Source of the DNA: Comamonadaceae bacterium | GTDB taxonomy: Bacteria > Pseudomonadota > Gammaproteobacteria > Burkholderiales > Burkholderiaceae_C | Assembly (NCBI GenBank): GCA_947478725.1 | Contig: CANJWZ010000007.1 | Coordinates: 52,678-116,677, forward strand | Length of the DNA stretch: 64,000 nucleotides | Direction: 5' to 3' | In this document: positions 18,656-28,166 of the stretch, piece by piece | How the letters are laid out: each line of letters opens with the position of its first letter | Numbering within the stretch: the stretch's first letter is position 1 | Made by a program: the position numbers and the translations under genes | Notes under the pieces: generated by a model | The model's input: only the letters and a program-made list of their open reading frames with translations | The model's database searches: none | What the model was told of the DNA's origin: nothing

Positions 18656-19633
18656 TCAGGCATCCGCCTTGACCTTGGCCTGCTGGGCCACCAGCGCCCA
18701 CTTTTGCTGCTCGGTCTTGATGAATGCGGCAAACTTTTCCGTGCTGCCGCCGCCGTCTTCTGCGCCATATTGCTCCATTTTTTCCTGGACATCAGGCATG
18801 GCCAGCACCTTGTTGATGTCTTCGTTCATGCGCTGCACCATGGCCGGCGGCATTTTGGACGGGCCCATCAGGCCGTACCAGACGGTGGCTTCAAAGCCCG
18901 GAAAGCCTGACTCGTCCATGGTGGGCACCGTGGGGTGGCCTTTGGCGCGCTTCAGGCGGGTTTGGGCCATGGCGATCGCTTTGCCGCTTTTAACGTGGGG
19001 AGTAGCCGATGTCATGGTTTCAAAGCAGTAATTGACCTGGCCGCCAATCAAGTCCACCAGCGCCGGGCCAGAACCACGGTATGGGATGTGCAGCGCAAAA
19101 ATCTTGGCCTGGAGTTTGAACATTTCCAGCGCAAAATGCTGGGCCGAACCGCCACCGGCTGACGCAAAACTGATTTGACCCGGCTTGGCATTGCACAGCG
19201 CTACCAGGTCTTTGACGGTTTTAGCGGGCTGGTCCACGTTGCAGATCAGCATGTTGGGCGTGATGCCCACCATGCTGATAGGCGCAAAGTCTCGCTCGGC
19301 GTTGTAGCCCAGCTTGATGCCCAATGCGGGGGCCAAGGCATGGCTGTTGATGTGCGCCATCAGCAGCGTGTTCCCGTCACCCGGCTGCTTGGCCACGAAG
19401 TCAGCCGCAATCACGCCGGCTGCACCGGCTTTGTTTTCAATGATGACCGAGGTGTTCCACAACACGGACAGTTTTTGACCGACCACACGGGCCAGCGCGT
19501 CCGTGCCACCCCCCGGCGGGAAACCCACAATGATGCGCACCGGGCCAGCAGGCAGGGTTTGCGCCCTGAGCATGGGTGAGGCCACGGTGGCTGCTGTGGC
19601 GATCAGGCCCGTCACGAGTGTTCTGCGTTGCAT
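18656..19633 (-). CDS. Bug/TctC-family substrate-binding protein
   Basis: PVRIIVGFPPGGGTDALARVVGQKLS, GGQVNYCFETMTSATPHVKSG. Confidence 0.92.
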   Translation of the reverse strand: MQRRTLVTGLIATAATVASPMLRAQTLPAGPVRIIVGFPPGGGTDALARVVGQKLSVLWNTSVIIENKAGAAGVIAADFVAKQPGDGNTLLMAHINSHALAPALGIKLGYNAERDFAPISMVGITPNMLICNVDQPAKTVKDLVALCNAKPGQISFASAGGGSAQHFALEMFKLQAKIFALHIPYRGSGPALVDLIGGQVNYCFETMTSATPHVKSGKAIAMAQTRLKRAKGHPTVPTMDESGFPGFEATVWYGLMGPSKMPPAMVQRMNEDINKVLAMPDVQEKMEQYGAEDGGGSTEKFAAFIKTEQQKWALVAQQAKVKADA

Positions 19634-19659
19634 GTTTTGTCTCCGGTATGTTTAAGTGT

Positions 19660-20880
19660 TCAGGCGGCTTTGCGTTCAAGCACCGTGGCTGCATGACTCG
19701 AAAAGTAATCCATCGCCGCCTGCACGCCCGAGCCAGCCAGCTTGACACCTGCCAGCTTCAAACCCATTTCGCAACCCGCCAAGGCAGCCATCAACGTCAG
19801 GTCGTTGCAGTCACCCAAATGGCCAATGCGAAACATCTTGCCCTTGACCTTGCCCAAGCCCGTGCCCAATGAACAATCAAAGCGCTCATAAATAATTTTG
19901 CGCACGGCATCAGCGTCCAACCCTTCAGGCATCATCACCCCCGTCAGTACGGGTGAATACACCGCCGGATCAGCACACTGGATGTGCAGGCCCCAGGCTT
20001 TGACGGCGGAGCGCACGCCTTCAGCCCAGCGATGGTGGCGGGCAAACACGGCGTCAAGCCCGTGTTCCAGCAGCATGTCGCAGGCCTCGCTCAAGGCATA
20101 CAGCAAATTGGTGTTGGGGGTGGACGGCCAATAGCCGGTCTTGTTCATCTCGATGATCTCGTCCCAGGCCCAGAAAGATTTGGGCAGCGTGGCTTTCTTG
20201 CTGGCTTCAACGGCTTTGGCAGACACCGCATTAAAGCTGATGCCGGGCGGCAGCATCAGCCCTTTTTGCGAGCCACTGATGCTCACGTCAACGCCCCAGG
20301 CGTCGTGGCAATAGTCGGCCGACGCCAAACCTGAAATCGTGTCAACCAGCAGCAGCGCGGGGTGTTTGGCTGCATCTATCGCCTTGCGTACTGCGGCGAT
20401 GTTGCTGGTCACGCCGGTGGATGTCTCGTTGTGCACCACGCACACGGCGCGAATGGCATGGGCCGTGTCAGCCTTCAAGCGCTCTTCAATCAAATGGGCC
20501 TGTACGCCATGGCGCCACACCTCGCTGCCTGGATAGCTCATCACTTCAGCCTTCAGGCCCAGACGGGTGGCTAGCTTTTGCCACAGCCAGGCAAAGTGGC
20601 CGGTCTCGTACATCAGCACATGGTCGCCAGCACTCAGCGTGTTGACGAGTGCCGCCTCCCACGCGCCCGTGCCGGATGCCGGGTAAATGATGACGGGCTG
20701 GGTGGTTTTGAAGATTTTTTTAACGTCCGCCAACACCTTCAAACCCAGGGCCGCAAACTCGGGGCCCCGGTGGTCGATGGTGGGGTAACTCAGGGCCCGC
20801 AAAACGCGGTCTGGCACCGGCGATGGACCGGGGATTTGCAAAAAATGGCGGCCTGTGGGGTGAAAGTCAAGCGTCAACAT
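19660..20880 (-). CDS. Class V aminotransferase (serine/alanine-glyoxylate aminotransferase family)
   Basis: HFLQIPGPSPVPDRVLRALSYPTIDHRGPEF, VVHNETSTGVTSNI, SGSQKGLMLPPG. Confidence 0.9.
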   Translation of the reverse strand: MLTLDFHPTGRHFLQIPGPSPVPDRVLRALSYPTIDHRGPEFAALGLKVLADVKKIFKTTQPVIIYPASGTGAWEAALVNTLSAGDHVLMYETGHFAWLWQKLATRLGLKAEVMSYPGSEVWRHGVQAHLIEERLKADTAHAIRAVCVVHNETSTGVTSNIAAVRKAIDAAKHPALLLVDTISGLASADYCHDAWGVDVSISGSQKGLMLPPGISFNAVSAKAVEASKKATLPKSFWAWDEIIEMNKTGYWPSTPNTNLLYALSEACDMLLEHGLDAVFARHHRWAEGVRSAVKAWGLHIQCADPAVYSPVLTGVMMPEGLDADAVRKIIYERFDCSLGTGLGKVKGKMFRIGHLGDCNDLTLMAALAGCEMGLKLAGVKLAGSGVQAAMDYFSSHAATVLERKAA

Positions 20881-20912
20881 AAAACCCTTCTCCATGAAAT
20901 TATGGCTATTTT

Positions 20913-20925
20913 TTGCATACAAAAG
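20913..20925. promoter_or_regulatory. Candidate GntR operator half-site 1
   Basis: TTTGCATACAAAA, near-palindromic TTTG(N4)CAAA, identical to the copy at 20986. Confidence 0.5.
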
Positions 20926-20985
20926 TTATTTGTCAATACCTTTAAGGTTTTTTCTCGCAATAAAAGTCATTTGACAGTCATTTAA

Positions 20986-20998
20986 TTTGCATACAAAA
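20986..20998. promoter_or_regulatory. Candidate GntR operator half-site 2
   Basis: TTTGCATACAAAA repeated just before the GntR start. Confidence 0.5.
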
Positions 20999-21005
20999 TT
21001 AGTTG

Positions 21006-21719
21006 ATGACCGCCGACATCATCGCCATCCCCAGAGCCGCCCTGCATGAACAAGTCGCCCACCGCCTGCGCCAGATGCTGGTGGAAAACCGCATCCCGCC
21101 CGGTGCCAAGCTGAACGAGCGGGAGTTGAGCGGCGTGCTGAATGTGTCGCGCACCCCCCTGCGCGAAGCCATCAAAATGCTGGCGGCGGAAGGCCTCGTT
21201 GAGCTGCTGCCCAACCGGGGCGCCATTGCCGTGCAACTGACAGAGCTGGATGTGCGCAATACCTTTGAGGTGATGGCCGGACTGGAGGCGCAGTCGGGTG
21301 AACTGGCAGCCCAGCGCATCACAGACGGCGAGCTGGCCGAGATCAAAGCCATGCACTACGAAATGCTGGCGGCCTACACGCGGCAGGACTTGCCGGCTTA
21401 TTACCGCTTGAACGCCGCCATTCACAACGCCATCAACATGGCAGCCAAAAACCCGGTGCTCACGCTGACATACAGCCAAGTCAATGCACGCTTGCAGGCG
21501 CTGCGCTTCAGATCAAACCAGGACGGTGAGAAGTGGAAGGCAGCCGTCAAAGAGCACGAGCAAATGATCAGCGCGCTGACCGCCAGAGATGCGGTCGCGA
21601 TGCGCGCCGTGCTGATGAGCCACTTGATCAACAAGCGTGACGTCGTGATTGACCAGTTGCGCGCCATAACAACGACAGCTACGACAGCCACGACAGCTAC
21701 CGCAAGCCTAAAAGCATGA
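21006..21719 (+). CDS. GntR-family regulator, FCD-type
   Basis: LHEQVAHRLRQMLVENRIPPGAKLNERELSGVLNVSRTPLREAIKMLAAEGLVELLPNRGA. Confidence 0.92.
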   Translation: MTADIIAIPRAALHEQVAHRLRQMLVENRIPPGAKLNERELSGVLNVSRTPLREAIKMLAAEGLVELLPNRGAIAVQLTELDVRNTFEVMAGLEAQSGELAAQRITDGELAEIKAMHYEMLAAYTRQDLPAYYRLNAAIHNAINMAAKNPVLTLTYSQVNARLQALRFRSNQDGEKWKAAVKEHEQMISALTARDAVAMRAVLMSHLINKRDVVIDQLRAITTTATTATTATASLKA

Positions 21720-24700
21720 ACGCCCCCCTGCCCTTGAACGTCATTCGCGACAGTGCCAACGCCTACGACGATGTCGCGCGAACCAGCAACGAGGTCGCCG
21801 GCCAACTGGCCAAACACCTGGCGTCGCAAACGCAAGGCCAAGTCCTGTTCTCAAGCGCAGACAAAGGCCGCTACGCCACCGATGCGTCGATCTACCAGGT
21901 CATGCCCGTTGGCGTGTTTGTACCGCGCACGACTGAAGACGTTAAAACCGCCCTGGACATTTGCCGTGACCTGAACGTGCCTATCGTTGCGCGTGGCGGC
22001 GGTACCAGCCAGTGCGGGCAAACTGTGGGTGCGGGCCTGGTCATCGACCACAGCCAGCACTTGCGCAATATGTTGAACCTGGATGTTGACGAGCGCACAG
22101 CCGTCGTCGAACCCGGCATCGTGCTGGACCACCTGAACGCAGCGCTGAAAAAACACGGCCTGTGGTACCCGGTGGATGTGTCCACCGGCGCGCAGGCCAC
22201 GCTGGGCGGCATGGCGGGCAACAACTCTTGCGGCAGCCGCAGCATTGCCTACGGCAACATGGTGCACAACGTGCTGGGGGCCAGCGTGTGGCGTTCTGAC
22301 GGCGAACTGCTGGATCTGGGGCGCTATGAAAATGCGAGCGGACCGGCTCGCGCTCTGGGCGACTACGTCAAAACACTGTCTGATGAACTGAGACCAGAAC
22401 TGCAAGCGCATTGGCCCAAAGTGTTGCGCCGCGTGGCCGGCTACAACCTGGACATCTTCAACAACCAGAACGAAAAGCCGTACACACAAGACGGTTCAGT
22501 GAACCTGGCGCACCTGCTGGTCGGCAGCGAAGGCACGCTGGGTTTGACGAAATCACTCACCTTGAAATTGAGCGAGCTGCCGCGCACCAAGGTGCTGGGC
22601 GTGGTGAACTTCCCGACCTTTCACAAGGCGATGGATTCGGCGCAACACATCGTGAAGCTAGGAAACGCGAACGGACACAGCGATGTGTCCGGGGCCATGC
22701 TCACAGCTGTTGAGCTGGTCGACCGAACCATGATCGAGCTGTCCCTGCAAAACCCGGCTTTTGCGACAACGGTGCGCACCGCGCTGATTGGCAAACCTGA
22801 CGCGATTTTGCTGGTCGAATTTTCAGGTTCATCCAAGGCTGGTTTGATGCCAAAAATCAAACAGCTGGTGGAACTGATGGGCGACCTTGGCTTGCCCGGT
22901 TCGGTGGTAGAAATGATTGACGACGCGCCGCAAAAAAACCTGTGGGAAGTGCGCAAGGCCGGTCTGAACATCATGATGAGCCTCAAAGGTGACGGCAAAC
23001 CGGTCAGCTTTATTGAAGACTGCGCGGTGCCGCTGGAGCACCTGGCCGACTACACCGACGGACTGACCGAGGTGTTCAAAAAATACGGCAGCAAAGGCAC
23101 TTGGTATGCGCACGCCTCGGTAGGTACGCTGCATGTTCGTCCCATTTTGGACATGCGCCAGGGCGGGGTCAATGGGGGCGCAGCCAAGATGCGGGCGATT
23201 GCTGAAGAAGCATCAGCGTTGGTACGCAAATACAAGGGCGCTTACAGCGGCGAGCATGGCGACGGCCTGTGCCGGGGTGAATGGATCAAATGGCAGTTTG
23301 GCCCAAAGATCAACGAGGCCTTTGGCAAGATCAAAAACCACTTGGACCCGATCAACCTGCTCAGCCCACAGCGCATCATCAATCCACCACGCATGGACGA
23401 CACGCGCCTGATGCGCTTTGCGCCCAGCTACAAAGTCATCCCGATCACGACTGCGCTCGACTGGAGCGCGTGGAACGTGCAAAACGACCCAGTGACAGAA
23501 CAAACCAGTGCGCCTGGCACAGGCGGCGACGCGGCGCAGGGCTTTGCCAAAGCGGTGGAGATGTGCAACAACAACGGCCACTGCCGCAAGTTTGACGCGG
23601 GCACCATGTGCCCCAGCTACCGGGTGACGCGGGATGAAAAAGACTCGACACGCGGACGAGCCAATACGCTGCGGCTGGCGTTGTCTGGGCAATTGGAGGG
23701 TGACGTTGACGAAGCTGTCATTGAAGCGCTAGACCTGTGCGTCGGCTGCAAAGGTTGCAAGCGCGACTGCCCCACCGGCGTGGACATGGCCAAAATGAAG
23801 GTCGAGTTTTTGGATCATTACAAAGCAAAGCATGGCCACACATTCAAAGACAAGCTGGTGGCCTACCTGCCCGACTACGCGCCATTGGCCAGCCGCTTTG
23901 CACCGCTGCTGAATTTGCGCGACAAAATTCCAGGCCTGGCCGCTTTGAGCGAAAAATGGCTGGGTTTGTCCAGCAAACGCACCTTGCCGCAATGGCAAAC
24001 CAAGACGTTTTTCAACTCGGGTGTCAAAACCGCCAGCCGCGAGCAAGTACTTGCTGCCGCCAAACCGGTGGTGCTGTTCGTCGATACCTTCAACGGTTAT
24101 TTTGAATCTGACAATGCCCTTTCGGCCATCAACGTGCTGCAAGCCGCTGGCTACACCGTCCATGTCGCCAGTAAATCAGCCCCTGATGGCAAGGCACTTT
24201 GCTGCGGCCGTACCTACCTGGCCAGCGGCATGGTGGACCAAGCCAAGGTCAAGGCTGGCGAGCTGGTCAACGCCCTGCTGCCCTTCGCAGCCAAGGGCAT
24301 CGCCATCGTCGGCCTGGAGCCTTCGTGCCTGCTGACCCTGCGCGACGAAACGCTGGTGATGGGTTTGGGTGTAGCCGCACAAACAGTCAGCCAGCATGCG
24401 CTCTTGCTGGAAGAGTTTTTGGCACGAGAGGCGGCGGCCGGCAAGCTGGAAGCACTCAAGGCAAAACTCAAACCGGCAACGCAGCCCATCCTGCTGCACG
24501 GCCACTGCCACCAAAAAGCCTTCGCTGCGGTCAGCCCCATCATCGATGTGCTCAGGCTCATCCCCGGCGCACAACCCGAGTTGATTGAATCGAGCTGCTG
24601 CGGCATGGCAGGCAGCTTTGGCTACGAGGCAGCGCACTACGAGGTGTCTATGCAAATGGCTGAACTGAGCTTGCTGCCGGCAGTGCGCCAGCAGCCCCAT

Positions 24701-24805
24701 GCCATCGTGGTGGCAGACGGCACCAGTTGCCGCCATCAAATCAGGGACGGCGCGCAGCGCGAGGCCGTCCATGTGGCTGTTTTACTGGCCAAGCAGCTGA
24801 CGTGA
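21716..24805 (+). CDS. FAD-binding and Fe-S D-2-hydroxyacid dehydrogenase-like fusion protein (1029 aa)
   Basis: PIVARGGGTSQCGQTVGAGLVID FAD domain; CVGCKGCKRDCPTGVDMAKMK ferredoxin-like; HGHCHQKAF...SCCGMAGSFGYE CCG domain. Confidence 0.9.
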   Translation: MNAPLPLNVIRDSANAYDDVARTSNEVAGQLAKHLASQTQGQVLFSSADKGRYATDASIYQVMPVGVFVPRTTEDVKTALDICRDLNVPIVARGGGTSQCGQTVGAGLVIDHSQHLRNMLNLDVDERTAVVEPGIVLDHLNAALKKHGLWYPVDVSTGAQATLGGMAGNNSCGSRSIAYGNMVHNVLGASVWRSDGELLDLGRYENASGPARALGDYVKTLSDELRPELQAHWPKVLRRVAGYNLDIFNNQNEKPYTQDGSVNLAHLLVGSEGTLGLTKSLTLKLSELPRTKVLGVVNFPTFHKAMDSAQHIVKLGNANGHSDVSGAMLTAVELVDRTMIELSLQNPAFATTVRTALIGKPDAILLVEFSGSSKAGLMPKIKQLVELMGDLGLPGSVVEMIDDAPQKNLWEVRKAGLNIMMSLKGDGKPVSFIEDCAVPLEHLADYTDGLTEVFKKYGSKGTWYAHASVGTLHVRPILDMRQGGVNGGAAKMRAIAEEASALVRKYKGAYSGEHGDGLCRGEWIKWQFGPKINEAFGKIKNHLDPINLLSPQRIINPPRMDDTRLMRFAPSYKVIPITTALDWSAWNVQNDPVTEQTSAPGTGGDAAQGFAKAVEMCNNNGHCRKFDAGTMCPSYRVTRDEKDSTRGRANTLRLALSGQLEGDVDEAVIEALDLCVGCKGCKRDCPTGVDMAKMKVEFLDHYKAKHGHTFKDKLVAYLPDYAPLASRFAPLLNLRDKIPGLAALSEKWLGLSSKRTLPQWQTKTFFNSGVKTASREQVLAAAKPVVLFVDTFNGYFESDNALSAINVLQAAGYTVHVASKSAPDGKALCCGRTYLASGMVDQAKVKAGELVNALLPFAAKGIAIVGLEPSCLLTLRDETLVMGLGVAAQTVSQHALLLEEFLAREAAAGKLEALKAKLKPATQPILLHGHCHQKAFAAVSPIIDVLRLIPGAQPELIESSCCGMAGSFGYEAAHYEVSMQMAELSLLPAVRQQPHAIVVADGTSCRHQIRDGAQREAVHVAVLLAKQLT

Positions 24806-24822
24806 GTCTGCTTTAGACGCTG

Positions 24823-24870
24823 CTATTTTTATAGCTGTTAGCGCGCGTATTCATTGACTTGGGGCCTAAG
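24823..24870. repeat. Dispersed intergenic repeat, copy 4
   Basis: CTATTTTTATAGCTGTTAGCGCGCGTATTCATTGACTTGGGGCCTAA. Confidence 0.6.
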
Positions 24871-24891
24871 AGCCGCCTGAAACCAGCCTTT

Positions 24892-25704
24892 TCAGTTGGC
24901 TTTTTGCTGCTTTGAAGCCCACATCCACAGCGCGATGCCGCCAACCATCATGGGCACGCACAGCCACTGGCCCATGCTCATGCCGAGCTCCAAAATACCC
25001 AGATGCGCATCGGGCTCGCGGAAAAATTCTGCGATGAACCTGAGCACGCCATAACCCAACAAAAACGCGCCTGAGACCTGACCCATTTTTCGCGGCTTTC
25101 TCGCGTACAGCCACAGCAGCAAAAACAGCAGCAGGCCCTCCAGCAAAAACTGGTAAATCTGTGACGGATGGCGCGGCAACGGGCCGCCGTCCCTGAACAG
25201 CATGGCCCACGGCAGCGCTGGGTCAGCCACCCTGCCCCACAGTTCGCCATTGATGAAGTTGCCGGCCCGGCCAGCCGCCAGCCCGGTCGGCACACACGGC
25301 GCAATAAAGTCCATCACCTGCAGCCAGGGCCGCTGGCGGCTGCGCGCAAACCACCACTGCGACACCAAAACGCCCATCAAGCCACCATGAAAGCTCATGC
25401 CGCCTTGCCAGACATAAAAGATCTCCAGCGGGTGACTGGCGTAATAAGCGGGTTTGTAAAACAGGCAATAGCCAACCCGCCCGCCCACCACCACGCCCAT
25501 CACACCCAGAAACAGAACGTCTTCAATATCGCGCCGGCTCCAGGCGCCCGGCCCTGTGATGGATGCGTAGGGCTGATGCTTCAGGCGCAGCGTGGCCAGA
25601 AAAAAGAACAGCCCAAAGGCTGCCAGATAGGTCAAACCGTACCAGTGAATGGCCAAAGGGCCGAGTTGCAGGGCGACGGGATGGATTTCAGGATGAATGA
25701 GCAT
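24892..25704 (-). CDS. lgt: Prolipoprotein diacylglyceryl transferase
   Basis: [30 protein letters not shown] and [14 protein letters not shown]; start revised. Confidence 0.95.
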   Translation of the reverse strand: MLIHPEIHPVALQLGPLAIHWYGLTYLAAFGLFFFLATLRLKHQPYASITGPGAWSRRDIEDVLFLGVMGVVVGGRVGYCLFYKPAYYASHPLEIFYVWQGGMSFHGGLMGVLVSQWWFARSRQRPWLQVMDFIAPCVPTGLAAGRAGNFINGELWGRVADPALPWAMLFRDGGPLPRHPSQIYQFLLEGLLLFLLLWLYARKPRKMGQVSGAFLLGYGVLRFIAEFFREPDAHLGILELGMSMGQWLCVPMMVGGIALWMWASKQQKAN

Positions 25705-25729
25705 GCAGGTATTTTGCACGCTCAGCGTG

Positions 25730-25747
25730 ACCTGACCCAGGTCAGGT
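25730..25747. promoter_or_regulatory. Inverted repeat in the lgt-ilvD divergent promoter region
   Basis: ACCTGAC-CCAG-GTCAGGT. Confidence 0.35.
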
Positions 25748-25804
25748 AAATCGAGCAAATACAATGAAGTTTGCAACAAACAACGACTACCCACGAGGCA
25801 CCCC

Positions 25805-27499
25805 ATGGACATCAAAACCATCACCCTGAACCCCCGCAGCAAAAACATCACCGAAGGCAAATCCCGTGCACCGAACCGATCGATGTACTACGCCATGGGG
25901 TACGAGACCGCTGACTTTAAAAAACCCATGATCGGTGTGGCCAACGGGCACAGCACGATTACCCCGTGCAACAGCGGTTTGCAAAAGCTGGCCGATGCTG
26001 CCATTGCAGCCATTGAAGCAGCAGGCGGCAATGCGCAGGTGTTTGGCACACCCACCATTTCTGACGGCATGGCCATGGGCACCGAGGGCATGAAGTATTC
26101 GCTGGTCAGCCGCGAAGTCATCAGCGACTGCATTGAAACCTGCGTGCAAGGCCAGTGGATGGACGGTGTTCTGGTGGTCGGTGGCTGCGACAAAAACATG
26201 CCCGGCGGTTTGATGGGCATGTTGCGTGCCAACGTGCCCGCCATCTACGTTTACGGCGGTACGATTTTGCCCGGCCACTACAAGGGCAAAGACCTGAACA
26301 TCGTCAGCGTGTTTGAAGCGGTGGGTGAAAACTCAGCCGGCCGCATGAGCGATGAAGACCTGGAGCAAATTGAGCGCCGCGCCGTGCCCGGCACCGGCAG
26401 CTGCGGCGGCATGTACACGGCCAACACCATGTCCAGCGCTTTTGAAGCACTTGGCATCTCGCTGCCCTATTCCAGCACCATGGCCAATCCGCATGACGAA
26501 AAAATGAACTCGGCCGCTGAGTCAGCCCGTGTGCTGATTGAAGCCGTGAAAAAAGACATCAAACCACGCGACATCGTGACGAAAAAAGCGATTGAAAACG
26601 CCGTTGCCGTGATCATGGCCACGGGCGGTTCAACCAACGCGGTGCTGCACTTTCTGGCGATTGCCCACACGGCAGGCGTGGACTGGACGATTGATGACTT
26701 TGAGCGCATCCGCGTTAAAACGCCGGTGTTGTGTGACCTGAAGCCATCGGGCCAGTACTTGGCGGTTGACCTGCACAAGGCAGGCGGGATTCCGCAAGTC
26801 ATGAAAACGCTGCTGGCCGCTGGCTTGCTGCACGGCGACTGTTTGACGATCAGTGGGCAGACGATTGCTGAAGTCCTCAAAGACATCCCCGATGTGCCAC
26901 GTGCCGACCAGGACGTGATTCGCCCGATTGACAGGCCGATGTACAAACAAGGCCACCTGGCGATTCTCAAAGGCAATTTGTCGCCCGAAGGCGCAGTGGC
27001 CAAGATCACCGGCCTGAAAAACCCGGTGATGACCGGCCCGGCCCGGGTGTTTGACGACGAGCAATCGGGCCTGGCTGCGATTCTGGCGGGCAAGATCAAA
27101 GCGGGCGACGTGATGGTGCTGCGTTACCTGGGCCCCAAAGGCGGCCCTGGTATGCCGGAAATGCTGGCACCGACCGGCGCATTGATTGGCGCGGGCTTGG
27201 GCGAGTCGGTTGGCCTGATCACCGATGGCCGCTTTTCAGGCGGCACCTGGGGCATGGTGGTTGGCCATGTTGCACCCGAGGCAGCAGCAGGCGGCAACAT
27301 CGCATTTATTCAGGAAGGTGACTCGGTCACGATTGATGCCAAGCAACTGCTGCTGCAATTGAACATCAGCGATGAGGAACTGGCCGAACGCAAAGTCGGT
27401 TGGGTCGCACCGAAGCCGCGCTACACACGTGGCGTACAGGCCAAATTTGCATTCAACGCATCAAGCGCCAGCAAGGGTGCTGTGCTGGACGATTATTGA
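25805..27499 (+). CDS. ilvD: Dihydroxy-acid dehydratase
   Basis: [66 protein letters not shown]. Confidence 0.96.
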   Translation: MDIKTITLNPRSKNITEGKSRAPNRSMYYAMGYETADFKKPMIGVANGHSTITPCNSGLQKLADAAIAAIEAAGGNAQVFGTPTISDGMAMGTEGMKYSLVSREVISDCIETCVQGQWMDGVLVVGGCDKNMPGGLMGMLRANVPAIYVYGGTILPGHYKGKDLNIVSVFEAVGENSAGRMSDEDLEQIERRAVPGTGSCGGMYTANTMSSAFEALGISLPYSSTMANPHDEKMNSAAESARVLIEAVKKDIKPRDIVTKKAIENAVAVIMATGGSTNAVLHFLAIAHTAGVDWTIDDFERIRVKTPVLCDLKPSGQYLAVDLHKAGGIPQVMKTLLAAGLLHGDCLTISGQTIAEVLKDIPDVPRADQDVIRPIDRPMYKQGHLAILKGNLSPEGAVAKITGLKNPVMTGPARVFDDEQSGLAAILAGKIKAGDVMVLRYLGPKGGPGMPEMLAPTGALIGAGLGESVGLITDGRFSGGTWGMVVGHVAPEAAAGGNIAFIQEGDSVTIDAKQLLLQLNISDEELAERKVGWVAPKPRYTRGVQAKFAFNASSASKGAVLDDY

Positions 27500-27500
27500 C

Positions 27501-27624
27501 TCACTTCTTGCCCTTGGACGACGGCATTCCCATCGCTTCACGCTGTTTGTCCAAGCGGTCCTGCTTGCGCTTTTCCATCTTGTCCATTTGCTTGCGCTTG
27601 GTGTAGGCCGAATTGTCAGCCCAT
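27501..27624 (-). pseudogene. Possible frameshifted 40-aa Lys-rich small protein
   Basis: Removing one G from ATGGGCTGAC gives MADNSAYTKRKQMDKMEKRKQDRLDKQREAMGMPSSKGKK*. Confidence 0.5.
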
Positions 27625-27779
27625 CAAAAACACATGCGTGGCTCCCGCGTTCAAGCAATCTGTGGTGGAAATGCCGCATTGCCCTTTGACTGAACGGCAA
27701 CTGTGCCGTCAACCCAAGTCACTACAATGGCGTTAAATCACTGTAACGAAAACTGAAAAGAGACCCACGAGGACAATCC

Positions 27780-28097
27780 ATGAAACGAATTCTTGCCGCC
27801 TTCGCTGCTGTAGCCACTCTCCTCGCCGTGTCAACACCTGCCATGGCTGATATGGCTCTGGCAAACTCCAAAAACTGCATGGCCTGCCACGCGATTGAGA
27901 AAAAACTCGTCGGCCCGTCTTACAAAGACATCGCCACCAAATACGCAGGTCAGGCCGATGCGGTCGACAAGCTGTCAGGAAAAGTCATCAAAGGTGGTGC
28001 AGGTGCCTGGGGCCCGGTACCCATGCCAGCCAACCCACAGGTCAGTGATGCCGATGCCAAAAAACTGGTCGCCTGGATCCTTGCAGGCTCCAAATAA
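27780..28097 (+). CDS. Class I cytochrome c (c551/c552-like), periplasmic
   Basis: Signal peptide; CMACH haem motif; distal Met in GPVPMPAN. Confidence 0.93.
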   Translation: MKRILAAFAAVATLLAVSTPAMADMALANSKNCMACHAIEKKLVGPSYKDIATKYAGQADAVDKLSGKVIKGGAGAWGPVPMPANPQVSDADAKKLVAWILAGSK

Positions 28098-28116
28098 TTT
28101 TTGCCACGCCGCATGT

Positions 28117-28144
28117 AAAAAGCCCGCTGTCAGCGGGCTTTTTT
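28117..28144 (+). terminator. Rho-independent terminator
   Basis: AAAAAGCCCGCTGTCAGCGGGCTTTTTT. Confidence 0.9.
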
Positions 28145-28166
28145 GTGTCTGCATCAACCTGATCTT

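Noticed and set aside
21667-21710. Short ACGACAGCy tandem repeat at the GntR 3' end
   Set aside because: A few imperfect units encoding TTATTATTATA; common low-complexity tail
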